A stretch of 64,000 nt of DNA from assembly GCA_033782935.1 (NCBI GenBank), contig JAWQEG010000003.1:2244501-2308500 (forward strand), read 5' to 3'. Under the pieces are notes generated by a model. It was not told the origin of the DNA. It searched no databases and saw nothing but the letters and a program-made list of their open reading frames with translations. The translations under genes and the position numbers were made by a program. This document shows positions 22,701 to 36,900 of this stretch, in pieces; position 1 is the first letter of the stretch; each line of letters begins with the position of its first letter. This DNA comes from Petrolisthes cinctipes (taxonomy: Eukaryota > Arthropoda > Malacostraca > Decapoda > Porcellanidae).

Positions 22701-25700
22701 CCAAAAATTCGATATTTTGGTGTCCAAGAAGCGATCTGTACATGCCTACTCCGTGTTAGAGGATTTTCAATATACAGGCCCAAAACATACTGAAAATCGA
22801 TCTTTAAGGTGCCCAAAGGTCGATATGTGGATGCATCTTCTGTACCCGTTTATATCCCAAATTCAACCTCAAAACACCCGAAAGTTCGATATTTTGGGGT
22901 CCCAGAAGCGATCTGTACATGCCTACTCAGTGCTAGAATATTTTCAAAATATAGGCCCAAAACATGCTAAAAATCGATATTTTAGGTGCCCAAAGTCGAT
23001 ATCTCAAATTGAGGCCCAAAACACCAAAAAATTCGATATTTTGGGGTCCCGGAAGCGATCTGTACATGCCTACTCCGTGTTAGAGTATTTTCAATATACA
23101 GGCCCAAAACATACTGAAAATCGATCTTTTAGGTGCCCAAAAGTCGATATGTGGATGCATCTTCTGTACCCGTTTATATTTCAAATTCAGGCTCAAAACA
23201 CCAGAAATTTCGATATTTTGGGGTCCCAGAAGCGATCTGTACTTGCCTACTCAGTGCTAGAATGTTTTCAAAATATAGGCTCAAAACATGCTAAAAATCG
23301 ATATTTTAAGTGTCCAAAGTCGATATGTGCATGCATCATCTGTACCCGTTTATATCTCAAATTCAGGCTCAAAACACCCGAAAATTCGATATTTTGGGGT
23401 CCAAGAAGCGATCTGTACATGCCTACTCAGATGCAGGCCCAAAACATGCTGAAAATCGATATTTTAGGTGCCCAAAGTCAATATGTGCATGCATCTTCTG
23501 TACCTGTTTATATCTCAAATTCAGGCTCAAACACCCGAAAATTCGGTATTTTTGGGTCCTAGAAGCGATCTGTGCATCCCTACTCCTAGTTAGAATGTTT
23601 TCAAGATACCGACCCAAAACATGCTCAAAATCGATATTTTAGGTGCCCAAAAGTCGATATGTGCATGCATTTTCTGTACCCGTTTATATCTCAAATTCAG
23701 GCTCAAAACACCCGAAAATTCGATATTTTGGGGTCCCAGAAGCGATCTGTACATGCTTACTCAGTACTAGAATATTTTCAAAATATAGGCCCAAAACATG
23801 CTAAAAATCGATATTTTAGGTGCCTAAAGTCGATATCTCAAATTCAGGCCCAAAACACCCAAAAATTCGATATTTTGGTGTCCCAGAAGCGATCTGTACA
23901 TGCCTACTCCGTGTTAGAGGATTTTCAATATACAGGCCCAAAACATACTGAAAATCGATCTTTAAGGTGCCCAAAAGTCGATATGTGGATGCATCTTCTG
24001 TACCCGTTTATATCTCAAATTCAGGCTCAAAACACTCGAAAATTCGATATTTTGGGGTCCCAGAAGCGATCTGTACTTGCCTACTCCCTGTTAAAGTATT
24101 TTCAAAATACAGGCCCAAAACAAGCTGAAAATCGATATTTTAGGTGACCAAATTCAATATGTGTATGCATCTACTGCACCCGTTTATATCCCAAATTCAA
24201 CCTCAAAACACCCGAAAATTCGATATTTTTGGGTCCCAGAAGCGATCTGTACATGCCTACTCCTAGTTAGAGTATTTTCAAAATACAGGCCCACAACATG
24301 CTGAAAATCGGTATTTTAGGTGCCCAAAGTCAATATGTGCATGCATATTCTGTACCCGTTTATATCTCAAATTCAGCCTTAAAACACCCGAAAATAAGGT
24401 ATTTTTGGGTCCTAGAAACGATCTGTACATCCCTACTCTTAGATAGAATGTTTTCAAGATACAGACCCAAAACATGCTCAAAATCGATATTTTAGGTGCC
24501 CAAAAGTCGATATGTGGATGCATCTTCTGTACCCGTTTATATCTCAAATTCAGGCTCAAAACAACCGAAAATTCTATACTTTGGGGTCCCAGAAGCGATC
24601 TGTACTTGCCTACTCCCTGTTAGAGTATTTTCAAATTACAGGCCCAAAACATGCTGAAAATCGATATTTTAGGTGACCAAAGTCAATATGTGTATGCATC
24701 TTCTGCACCCGTTTATATCTCAAATTCAACCTCAAAACACCCGAAAATTCGATATTTTTGGGTCCCAGAAGCGATCTGTACATGCCTACTCAGTGCTAGA
24801 ATTTTTTTCAAAATATAGGCCCAAAACATGCTAAAAATCGATATTTTAGGTGCCTAAAGTCGATATCTCAAATTCAGGCCCGAAACACCCAAAAATTCGA
24901 TATTTTGGTGTCCCAGAAGCGATCTGTACATGCGTACTCCGTGTTAGAGAATTTTCAATATACAGGCCCAAAACATACTGAAAATCGATCTTTAAGGTGC
25001 CCAAAAGTCGATATGTGGATGCATCTTCTGTACCCGTTTATATCTCAAATTCATGCTCAAAACACCCGAAAATTCGATATTTTGGGGTCCCAGAAGCGAT
25101 CTGTACTTGCCTACTCCCTGTTAGAGTATTTTCAAAATACAGGCCCAAAACAAGCTGAAAATCGATATTTTAGGTGACCAAATTCAATATGTGTATGCAT
25201 CTACTGCACCCGTTTATATCCCAAATTCAACCTCAAAACACCCGAAAATTCGATATTTTTGGGTCCCAGAAGCGATCTGTACATGCCTACTCCTAGTTAG
25301 AGTATTTTCAAAATACAGGCCCAAAACATGCTGAAAATCGATATTTTAGGTGCCCAAAGTCAATATGTGCATGCATATTCTGTACCCGTTTATATCTCAA
25401 ATTCAGGCTCAAAACCACCGAAAATAAGGTATTTTTGGGTCCTAGAAGCGATCTGTACATCCCTACTCTTAGATAGAATGTTTTCAAGATACAGACCCAA
25501 AACATGCTCAAAATCGATATTTTAGGTGCCAAAAAGTCGATATGTGGTTGCATCTTCTGTACCCGTTTATATCTCAAATTCAGGCTCAAAACAACCGAAA
25601 ATTCGATATTTTGGGGTCCCAGAAGCGATCTGTACTTGCCTACTCGCTGTTAAAGTATTTTCAATTTACAGGCCCAAAACAAGCTGAAAATCGATATTTT

Positions 25701-25778
25701 AGGTGACCAAAGTCAATATGTGTATGCATCTTCTGCACCCGTTTATATCCCAAATTCAACCTCAAAACACCCGAAAAT
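19709..25778. repeat. Superrepeat copy B (about 6.07 kb)
   Basis: This is a near-identical copy of A without the extra 529-bp block. The T-run monomer lies at about 21,074. The offset to copy C is 6,070, becoming 6,071 after one inserted A near 26,540. Confidence 0.85.
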
Positions 25779-28700
25779 TCGATATTTTTGGGTCCCAGAA
25801 GCGATCTGTACATGCCTACTCAGTGCTAGAATTTTTTCAAAATATAGGATCAAAACATGCTAAAAATCGATATTTTAAGTGTCCAAAGTCGATATGTGCA
25901 TGAATCATCTGTACCCATTTATATCTCAAATTCAGGATCAAAACACCCGAAAATTCGATTTTTGGGGGTCCCAGAAGTGATCTGTACATGCCTACTTAGT
26001 GCTAGAATATTTTCAAAATATAGGCCCAAAACATGCTAAAAATCGATATTTTAGGTGCCCAAAGTCGATATCTCAAATTCAGGCCCAAAACACCCGAAAA
26101 TTCGATATTTTGGGGTACCATAAGCGAACTGTACATGCCTATTCCGTGTTAGAGTATTTTCAAAATACAGGCCCAAAACATACTGAAAATCGATCATTTA
26201 GGTGCCCAAAATTCGATATGTGCATGCATCTTCTGTACCAGTTTATATCTCAAATTCAGGCTCAAAACACCCGAAAATTCAATATTTTGGGGTCCCAGAA
26301 GCGATCTGTACATGCCTACTCAGTGCTAGAATTTTTTCAAAATATAGGCTCAAAACATGCTAAAAATCGATATTTTAAGTGTCCAAAGTCGATATGTGAA
26401 TACATCATCTGTACTCATTTATATCTCAAATTCAGGCTCAAAACACCCGAAAATTCGATTTTTTGGGGTCCCAGAAGTGATCTGTAAATGCCTACTTAGT
26501 GCTAGAATATTTTCAAAATATAGGCCCAAAACATGCTAAAAAATCGATATTTTAGGTGCCCAAAGTCGATATCTCAAATTCAGGCCCAAAACACCCGAAA
26601 ATTCGATATTTTGGGGTCCCATAAGCGAACTGTACATGCCTATTCCGTGTTAGAGTATTTTCAAAATACAGGCCCAAAACATACTGAAAATCGATCATTT
26701 AGGTGCCCAAAAGTCGATATGTGCATGCATCTTCTGTACACGTTTATATCTCAAATTCAGGCTCCAAACACCCGAAAATTCGATATTTTGGGGTCCCAGA
26801 AGCGATCTGTACATGCCTACTGAGATGCAGGCCCAAAACATGCTGAAAATCGATATTTTATTTGCCCATAGTCAACATGTGTATTCATCTTCTGCACTCG
26901 TTTATATCTCAAATTTAACCTCAAAACACCCGAAAATTCGATAATTTTGGGTCGAAGAAGCGATCTGTACATGTCTAGTCAGTGCTAGAATGTTTTCAAA
27001 ATATAGGATCAAAACATGCTAAAAATCGATATTTTAAATGTCCAAAGTCGATATGTGCATGCATCTTCTCTACCCGTTTATATCTCAAATAAGGCTCAAA
27101 ACACCCGAAAATTCGATATTTTTGGGTCCCGGAAGCGATCTGTATTTTTTTTTAAATACAGGCCCAAAACATGCTGAAAATTGATATTTTAGGTGCCCAA
27201 AGTCAATATGTGCATGCATATTCTGTACCCGTTTATATCTCAAATTTAAGCTCGAAACACCCGAAAATTCGTTATTTTTGGGTCCTTGAAGCGATCTGTA
27301 CATCCCTACTCCTAGTTAAAGTATTTTCAATATACAGGCCCAAAACATACTGAAAATCGATCTTTTAGGTGCCCAAAAGTCGATATGTGGATGCATCTTC
27401 TGTACCCGTTTATATTTCAAATTCAGGCTCAAAACACCAGAAATTTCGATATTTTGGGGTCCCAGAAGCGATCTGTACTTGCCTACTCAGTGCTAGAATG
27501 TTTTCAAAATATAGGCTCAAAACATGCTAAAAATCGATATTTTAAGTGTCCAAAGTCGATATGTGCATACATCACCTGTACCCGTTTATATCTCAAATTC
27601 AGGCTCAAAACACCCGAAAATTCGATATTTTGGGGTCCCACAAGCGATCTGTACATGCCTACTCAGATGAAGGCCCAAAACATGCTGAAAATCGATATTT
27701 TAGGTGCCCAAAGTCAATATGTGCATGCATCTTCTGTACCCGTTTATATCTCAAATTCAGGCTCAAACACCCGAAAATTCGGTATTTTTGGGTCCTAGAA
27801 GCGATCTGTACATCCCTACTCCTAGTTAGAATGTTTTCAAGATACCGACCCAAAACATGCTCAAAATCGATATTTTAGGTGCCCAAAAGTCGATATGTGC
27901 ATGCATTTTCTGTACCCGTTTATATATCAAATTCAGGCTCAAAACACCCGAAAATTCGATATTTTGGGGTCCCAGAAGCGATCTGTACATGCTTACTCAG
28001 TGCTAGAATATTTTCAAAATATAGGCCCAAAACATGCTAAAAATCGATATTTTAGGTGATTAAAGTCGATATCTCAAATTCAGGTCCGAAACACCCAAAA
28101 ATTCGATATTTTGGTGTCCAAGAAGCGATCTGTACATGCCTACTCCGTGTTAGAGGATTTTCAATATACAGGCCCAAAACATACTGAAAATCGATGTTTA
28201 AGGTGCCCAAAGGTCGATATGTGGATGCATCTTCTGTACCCGTTTATATCTCAAATTCAGGCTCAAAACACCCGAAAATTCGATATTTTGGGGTCCCAGA
28301 AGCGATCTGTACTTGCCTACTCCCTGTTAGAGTATTTTCAAAATACAGGCCCAAAACAAGCTGAAAATCGATATTTTAGGTGACCAAAGTCAATATGTGT
28401 ATGCATCTACTGCACCCGTATATATCCCAAATACAACCTCAAAACACCCGAAAATTCGTTATTTTTGGGTCCTTGAAGCGATCTGTACATCCCTACTCCT
28501 AGTTAGAATGTTTTCAAGATACAGACCTAAAACATGCTCAAAATCGATATTTTAGGTGCTCAAAAGTCAATATATGCATGCATCTTCTGTACCCGTTTAT
28601 ATCTCAAATTCAGGCTCAAAACACCCGAAAGTTCGATATTTTGGGGTCCCAGAAGCGATCTGTACATGCCTACTCAGTGCTAGAATATTTTCAAAATATA

Positions 28701-30150
28701 GGCCCAAAACATGCTAAAAATCGATATTTTAGGTACCCAAAGTCGATATCTCAAATTCAGGCCCAAAACACCAAAAAATTCGATATTTTGGGGTCCCGGA
28801 AGCGATCTGTACATGCCTACTCCGTGTTAGAGTATTTTCAATATACAGGCCCAAAACATACTGAAAATCGATCTTTTAGGTGCCCAAAAGTCGATATGTG
28901 GATGCATCTTCTGTACCCGTTTATATTTCAAATTCAGGCTCGAAACACCAGAAATTTCGATATTTTGGTGTCCCAGAAGCGATCTGTACTTGCCTACTCA
29001 GTGCTAGAATGTTTTCAAAATATAGGCTCAAAACATGCTAAAAATCGATATTTTAAGTGTCCAAAGTCGATATGTGCATGCATCATCTGTACCCGTTTAT
29101 ATCTCAAATTCAGGCTCAAAACACCCGAAAATTCGATATTTTGGGGTCCCAGAAGCGATCTGTACATGCCTACTCAGATGCAGGCCCAAAACATGCTGAA
29201 AATCGATATTTTAGGTGCCCAAAGTCAATATGTGCATGCATCTTCTGTACCCGTTTATATCTCAAATTCAGGCTCAAACACCCGAAAATTCGGTATTTTT
29301 GGGTCCTAGAAGCGATCTGTGCATCCCTACTCCTAGTTAGAATGTTTTCAAGATACGGACCCAAAACATGCTCAAAATCGATATTTTAGGTGCCCAAAAG
29401 TCGATATGTGCATGCATTTTCTGTACCCGTTTATATCTCAAATTCAGGCTCAAAACACCCGAAAATTCGATATTTTGGGGTCCCAGAAGCGATCTGTACA
29501 TGCTTACTCAGTACTAGAATATTTTCAAAATATAGGCCCAAAACATGCTAAAAATCGATATTTTAGGTGCCTAAAGTCGATATCTCAAATTCAGGCCCGA
29601 AACACCCAAAAATTCGATATTTTGGTGTCCCAGAAGCGATCTGTACATGCCTACTCCGTGTTAGAGGATTTTCAATATACAGGCCCAAAACGTACTGAAA
29701 ATCGATCTTTAAGGTGCCCAAAAGTCGATATGTGGATGCATCTTCTGTACCCGTTTATATCTCAAATTCAGGCTCAAAACACTCGAAAATTCGATATTTT
29801 GGGGTCCCAGAAGCGATCTGTACTTGCCTACTCCCTGTTAAAGTATTTTCAAAATACAGGCCCAAAACAAGCTGAAAATCGGTATTTTAGGTGCCCAAAG
29901 TTAATATGTGCATGCATATTCTGTACCCGTTTATATCTCAAATTCAGGCTCAAAACACCCGAAAATAAGGTATTTTTGGGTCCTAGAAACGATCTGTACA
30001 TCCCTACTCTTAGATAGAATGTTTTCAAGATACAGACCCAAAAAAAATCAAAATCGATATTTTAGGTGCCCAAAAGTCGATATGTGGATGCATCTTCTGT
30101 ACCCGTTTATATCTCAAATTCAGGCTCAAAACAACCGAAAATTCGATATT
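25779..30150. repeat. Superrepeat copy C (shortened by three deletions)
   Basis: It follows copy B at offset 6,070-6,071 to about 28,420. The offset then drops to 5,747 (324 bp lost, one full plus one short monomer) and to 5,571 near 29,880 (176 bp lost, exactly one monomer). At about 30,150 it jumps directly into the next copy, losing about 1.5 kb compared with the B/C junction. Deletions in whole monomers point to unequal exchange in register. Confidence 0.8.
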
Positions 30151-31660
30151 TTGGGGTACCATAAGCGAACTGTACATGCCTATTCCGTGTTAGAGTATTT
30201 TCAAAATACAGGCCCAAAACATACTGAAAATCGATCATTTAGGTGCCCAAAATTCGATATGTGCATGCATCTTCTGTACCAGTTTATATCTCAAATTCAG
30301 GCTCAAAACACCCGAAAATTCGATATTTTGGGGTCCCAGAAGCGATCTGTACATGCCTACTCAGTTCTAGAATTTTTTCAAAATATAGGCTCAAAACATG
30401 CTAAAAATCGATATTTTAAGTGTCCAAAGTCGATATGTGAATACATCATCTGTACCCATTTATATCTCAATTTCAGGCTCAAAACACCCGAAAATTCGAT
30501 TTTTTGGGGTCCCAGAAGTGATCTGTAAATGCCTACTTAGTGCTAGAATATTTTCAAAATATAGGCCCAAAACATGCTAAAAATCGATATTTTAGGTGCC
30601 CAAAGTCGATATCTCAAATTCAGGCCCAAAACACCCGAAAATTCGATATTTTGGGGTCCCATAAGCGAACTGTACATGCCTATTCCGTGTGAGAGTATTT
30701 TCAAAATACAGGCCCAAAACATACTGAAAATCGATCTTTTAGGTGCCCAAAAGTCGATATGTGCATGCATCTTCTGTATACGTTTATATCTCAAATTCAG
30801 GCTCCAAACACCCGAAAATTCGATATTTTGGGGTCCCAGAAGCGATCTGTACATGCCTACTGAGATGCAGGCCCAAAACATGCTGAAAATCGATATTTTA
30901 TTTGCCCATAGTCAACATGTGTATTCATCTTCTGCACTCGTTTATATCTCAAATTTAACCTCAAAACACCCGAAAATTCGATAATTTTGGGTCCAAGAAG
31001 CGATCTGTACATGTCTAGTCAGTGCTAGAATGTTTTCAAAATATAGGATCAAAACATGCTAAAAATCGATATTTTAAATGTCCAAAGTCGATATGTGCAT
31101 GCATCTTCTCTACCCGTTTATATCTCAAATAAGGCTCAAAACACCGGAAAATTCGATATTTTTGGGTCCCGGAAGCGATCTGTATTTTTTTTTAAATACA
31201 GGCCCAAAACATGCTGAAAATTGATATTTTAGGTGCCCAAAGTCAATATGTGCATGCATATTCTGTACCCGTTTATATCTCAAATTTAGGCTCGAAACAC
31301 CCGAAAATTCGTTATTTTTGGGTCCTTGAAGCGATCTGTACATCCCTACTCCTAGTTAAAGTATTTTCAATATACAGGCCCAAAACATACTGAAAATCGA
31401 TCTTTTAGGTGCCCAAAAGTCGATATGTGCATGCATCTTCTGTACCCGTTTATATTTCAAATTCAGGCTCAAAACACCAGAAATTTCGATATTTTGGGGT
31501 CCCAGAAGCGATCTGTACTTGCCTACTCAGTGCTAGAATGTTTTCAAAATATAGGCTCAAAACATGCTAAAAATCGATATTTTAAGTGTCCAAAGTCGAT
31601 ATGTGCATGCATCACCTGTACCCGTTTATATCTCAAATTCAGGCTCAAAACACCCGAAAT
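30150..31660. repeat. Superrepeat copy D (partial)
   Basis: It matches copy C from about 26,110 with an offset of about 4,040 (30398/26357, 31211/27171, 31425/27385). It includes the T-run monomer at about 31,185. Similarity falls to the general monomer level after about 31,660. Confidence 0.75.
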
Positions 31661-33999
31661 TTCGATATTTTTGGGTCCCAGAAGTGATCTGTACATGCCT
31701 ACTTAGTGCTAGAATATTTTCAAAATATAGGCCCAAAACATGCTAAAAATCGATATTTTAGGTGCCCAAAGTCGATATCTGAAAATAAGGCCCAAAACCC
31801 CCGAAAATTCAATATTTTGGGGTCCCAGAAGCGAACTGTTCATGCCTACTCCGTGTTAGAGTATTTTCAAGATACAGGCCCAAAACATATTGAAAATCGA
31901 TCTTTTAGATGCCTAAAAGTCGATATGTGCATGCATCTTCTGTACCCGTTGATATATCAAATTCAGGCTCCAACCACCGGAAAATTCGATATTTTTGGGT
32001 CCCAGAAGCGATCTGTACATGCCTACTCCTAGTTAGAGTATTTTCAAAATACAGGCCCAAAACATGCTGAAAATCGATATGTTAGGTGCCCAAAGTCATT
32101 ATGTGCATGCATCTTCTGTACCCTTTTATATCTCAAATTCAGGCTCAAAACACCCGAAAATTTGGTATTTTTGGGTCCTAGAAGCGATCTGTACATCCCT
32201 ACTCGTAGTTAGAATGTTTTCAAGATACAGACCCAAAACAAGCTCAAAATCGATATTTTAGGTGCCCAAAAGTTCGACGATATGTGCATGCATCCTCTGT
32301 ACCCGTTTATATCTCAAATTCAGACTCAAAACACCCGAAAATTCGATATTTTGGGGTTTCAGAAGCGATCTGTACATGCCTACTCAGTGCTAGAATATTT
32401 TCAAAATATAGGAACAAAACATGCTAAAAATCGATATTTTAGGTGCCCAAAGTCGATATCTGAAATTCAGGCCCAAAACACCCAAAAATTCGATATTTTG
32501 GGGTCCCAGAAGCGATCTGTACATGCCTAATCCGTGTTAGAGTATTTTCAATATGCAGGCCCAAAACATACTGAAAATCGATCTTTTAGGTGCCCAAAAG
32601 TCGATATGTTGATGCATCTTCTGTACCCGTTTATATCTCAAATTCAGGCTCCAAACATCCGAAAATTTGATATTTTTGGGTCCTAGAAGCGATCTGTATA
32701 TCCCTTCTCCTAGTTAGAATGTTTTCAAGATACAAACCCAAAACATGCTCAAAATCGATATTTTAGGTGCTCAAAGGTCGATATGTGCATGCATCTTCTG
32801 TACCCGTTTATATCTCAAATTCAGGCTCAAAACACCAGAAAATTCGATATTTTGGGGTCCCAGAAGCGATCTGTACATGCCTACTCAGTGCTAGAATATT
32901 TTCAAAATATAGGCCCAAAACATGCTAAAAATCGATATTTTAGGTGCCCAAAGTCGATATCTCAAATTTAGGCCCAAAACACCCAAAAATTCGATATTTT
33001 GGGGTCCCAGAAAGGATCAGTACATGCCTACTCCGTGTTAGAGTATTCTCAATATACAGGCCCAAAACATACTAAAAATCGATCTTTTAAGTGCCCAAAA
33101 GTCGATATGTGGATGCATCTTCTGTACCCGTTTATATCTCAAATTCAGGTTCAATACACCCGAAAATTCGATATTTTGGGATCCCAGAAGCGATCTGTAC
33201 TTGCCTACTCCGTGTTAGAGTATTTTCAAAATACAGGCCCAAAACAAGCTGAAAATCGATATTTTAGGTGACCAAAGTCAATATGTGTATGCATCTTCTG
33301 CACCCGTTTATATCCCAAATTCAACCTCAAAACACCCGAAAATTCGATATTTTTGGGTCCCACAAGCGATCAGTACATGCCTACTCAGTGCTAGAATTGT
33401 TTTCAAAATATAGGTCCAAAACATGCTAAAAATCGATATTTTAGGTGCCTAAAGTCGATATCTTAAATTCAGGCCCAAAACACCCAAAAATTCGATATTT
33501 TGGGGTCCCAGAAGCGAACTGTACATGCCTACTCCGTGTTAGAGTATTTTCAAAATACAGGCCCAAAACATACTGAAAATCGATCTTTTAGGTGCCCAAA
33601 AGTCGATATATGGATGCATCTTCTGTACCCGTTTATATCTCAAATTCAGGCTCCAAACACCCGAAAATTCGATATTTTGGGGGCCCAAAACATGCTGAAA
33701 ATTGATATTTTAGGTTCCCAAAGTCAACATGTGTATTCATCTCCTGCACTCGTTTATATCTCAAATTCAACCTCAAAACACCCGTAAATTCGATAATTTT
33801 AGGTCCCAGAAGCGATCTGTACATGTCTAGTCAGTGCTAGAATATTTTCAAAATATAGGCTAAAAACATGCTAGAATCGATATTTTAAGTGTCCAAAGTC
33901 GATGGGTGCATGCATCTTCTGTACCCGTTTTTATCTCAATTTCAGGCTCAAAACACCCGAAAATTCGATATTTTGGGGTCCCAGAAGCGATCTGTACAT
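31661..33999. repeat. Satellite array, block 3 (mosaic monomers)
   Basis: These are monomers of the same family without a clear long period that I could follow. There is a small insertion in one monomer at about 32,275 (GTTCGACGATATGTGC). A strongly truncated monomer of about 121 bp lies at 33,670-33,700, where GATATTTTGG runs straight into GGGCCCAAAACATGC. Confidence 0.9.
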
Positions 34000-36900
34000 G
34001 CCTACTCCTAGTTAGAGTATTTTCAAAATACAGGCCCAAAACATGCTGAAAATCGATATTTTAGGTGCCCAAAGTCAATATGTGCATGCATCTTCTGTAC
34101 CCGTTTATATCTCAAATTCAGGCTCAAAACACATCGAAAATTCGGTATTTTTGGGTCCTAGATGCGATCTGTACATCCCTACTTTTAGTTAGAATGTTTT
34201 CAAGATACAGACCCAAAACATGCTCAAAATCGATATTTTCGGTGCCCAAAAGTCGATATGTGCATGCATCTTCTGTCCCGTTTATATCTCAAATTCAGGC
34301 TCAAAACACCCGAAAACTCGATATTTTGGGGTCGCAGAAGCGATCTTTACATGCCTACTCAGTGCTAGAATATTTTCAAAATATAGGCTCAAAACATGCT
34401 ATAAATCGATATTTTAGGTGCGCAAAGTCGATATCTCAAATTCAGGCCCAAAACACCCAAAAATTCGATATTTTGGGCTCCCAGAAGCGATCTGTACATG
34501 CCTACTCCGTGATAGAGTATTCTCAATATACAGGCCCAAAACATACTGAAAATCGATCTTTTAGGTGCCCAAAAGTCAATATGTGTATGCATCTTCTGCA
34601 CCCGTTTATATCCCAAATTCAACCTCAAAACACCCAAAAATTCGATATTTTTGGGTCCCAGAAGCGATCTGTACATGCCTACTCAGTGCTAGAATGTTTT
34701 CAAAATATAGGCTCAAAACATGCTAAAAATCAATATTTTAAGTGTCCAAAGCCGATATGTGCATGCATCATCTGTACCCGTTTATATCTCAAATTCAGGC
34801 TCAAAACACCCGAAAATTCGATATTTTGGGGTCCCAGAAGTGATCTGTACATGCCTACTTAGTGCTAGAATATTTTCAAAATATAGGCCCAAAACATGCT
34901 AAAAATCGATATTTTAGGTGCCAAAAGTCGATATCTCAAATTCATGCCCAAAACACCCGAAAATTCGATATTTTGGGGTCCCAAAAGCGAACTGTACATG
35001 CCTACTCCGTGTTAGGGTATTTTCAAAATACAGGCCCAAAACATACTGAAAATCGATCTTTTAGGTGCCCAAAAGTCGATATGTGCATGCATCTTCTGTA
35101 CCCGTTTATATCTCAAATTCAGGCTCCAAACACCCGAAAACTCGATATTTTGGGGTCGCAGAAGCGATCTTTACATGCCTACTCAGTGCTAGAATATTTT
35201 CAAAATATAGGCTCAAAACATGCTATAAATCGATATTTTAGGTGCGCAAAGTCGATATCTCAAATTCAGGCCCAAAACACCCAAAAATTCGATATTTTGG
35301 GCTCCCAGAAGCTATCTGTACATGCCTACTCCGTGATAGAGTATTCTCAATATACAGGCCCAAAACATACTGAAAATCGATCTTTTAGGTGCCCAAAAGT
35401 CAATATGTGTATGCATCTTCTGCACCCGTTTATATCCCAAATTCAACCTCAAAACACCCAAAAATTCGATATTTTTGGGTCCCAGAAGCGATCTGTACAT
35501 GCCTACTCAGTGCTAGAATGTTATCAAAATATAGGCTCAAAACATGCTAAAAATCGATATTTTAAGTGTCCAAAGTCGATATGTGCATGCATCATCTGTA
35601 CCCGTTTATATCTCAAATTCAGGCTCAAAACACCCGAAAATTCGATATTTTGGGGTCCCAGAAGCGATCTGTACTTGCCTACTCCCTGTTAGAGTATTTT
35701 CAAAATACAGGCCCAAAACAAGCTGAAAATCGATATTTTAGGTGACCAAAGTCAATATGTGTATGCATCTACTGCACCCGTTTATATCCCAAATTCAACC
35801 TCAAAACACCCGAAAATTCGATAATTTTGGGTCCCAGAAGCGATCTGTACATGTCTAGTCAGTGCTATAATGTTTTCAAAATATAGGCTCAAAACATGCT
35901 AAAAATCGATATTTTAAGTGTCCAAAGATATCGTGCATGCATCTTCTGTCCCCGTTTATATCTCAAATTCAGGCTCCAAACACCCGAAAATTCGATATTT
36001 TGGGGGCCCAAAACATGCTGAAAATCGATATTTTAGGTTCCCAAAGTCAACATGTGTATGCATCTCCTGTACTCGTTTATATCTCAAATTCAACCTCAAA
36101 ACACCCGAAAATTCGATAATTTTAGGTCCCAGAAGCGATCTGTACATGTCTAGTCAGTGCTAGAATATTTTCAAAATATTGGCTAAAAACATGCTAAAAA
36201 TCGATATTTTAAGTGTCCAAAGTCGATAGGTGCATCCATCTTCTGTACCCGTTTTTATCTCAAATTCAGGCTCAAAACACCCGAAAATTCGATATTTTGG
36301 GGTCCCAAAAGCGATCTGAACATGCCTACTCCTAGTTAGAGTATTTTCAAAATACAGGCCAAAACATGCTGAAAATCGATATTTTATGTGCCCATTAGTC
36401 GATATATGCATGAATCTTCTGTACCCGTTTATATCTCAAATTCAGACTCAAAACACCCGAAAATTTGGTATTTTTTGGTCCTAGAAGCGATCTGTACATC
36501 CCTACTTCTAGTTAGAATGTTTTCAAGATACAGACCCAAAACATGCTCAAAATCGATATTTTAGGTGCCCAAAAGTCTAAATGTGCATGCATCTTCTGTA
36601 CCCGTTTATATCTCAAATTCAGGCTCAAAACACCTGAAAATTCGATATTTTGGGGTCCCAGAAGCGATCTGTAATGCCTACTCAGTGCTAGAATATTTTC
36701 AAAATATAGGCCCAAAACATGCTAAAAATCGATATTTTAGGTGCCAAAGTCGATATCTCAAATTCAGGCTCAAAACACCCGAAAATTCGATATTTTGGGG
36801 TCCCAGAAGCGATCTGTACTTGCCTACTCCGTGTTAGAGTATTTTCAATATACAGGCCCAAAACAAGCTGAAAATCGATATTTTAGGTGACCAAAGTCAA

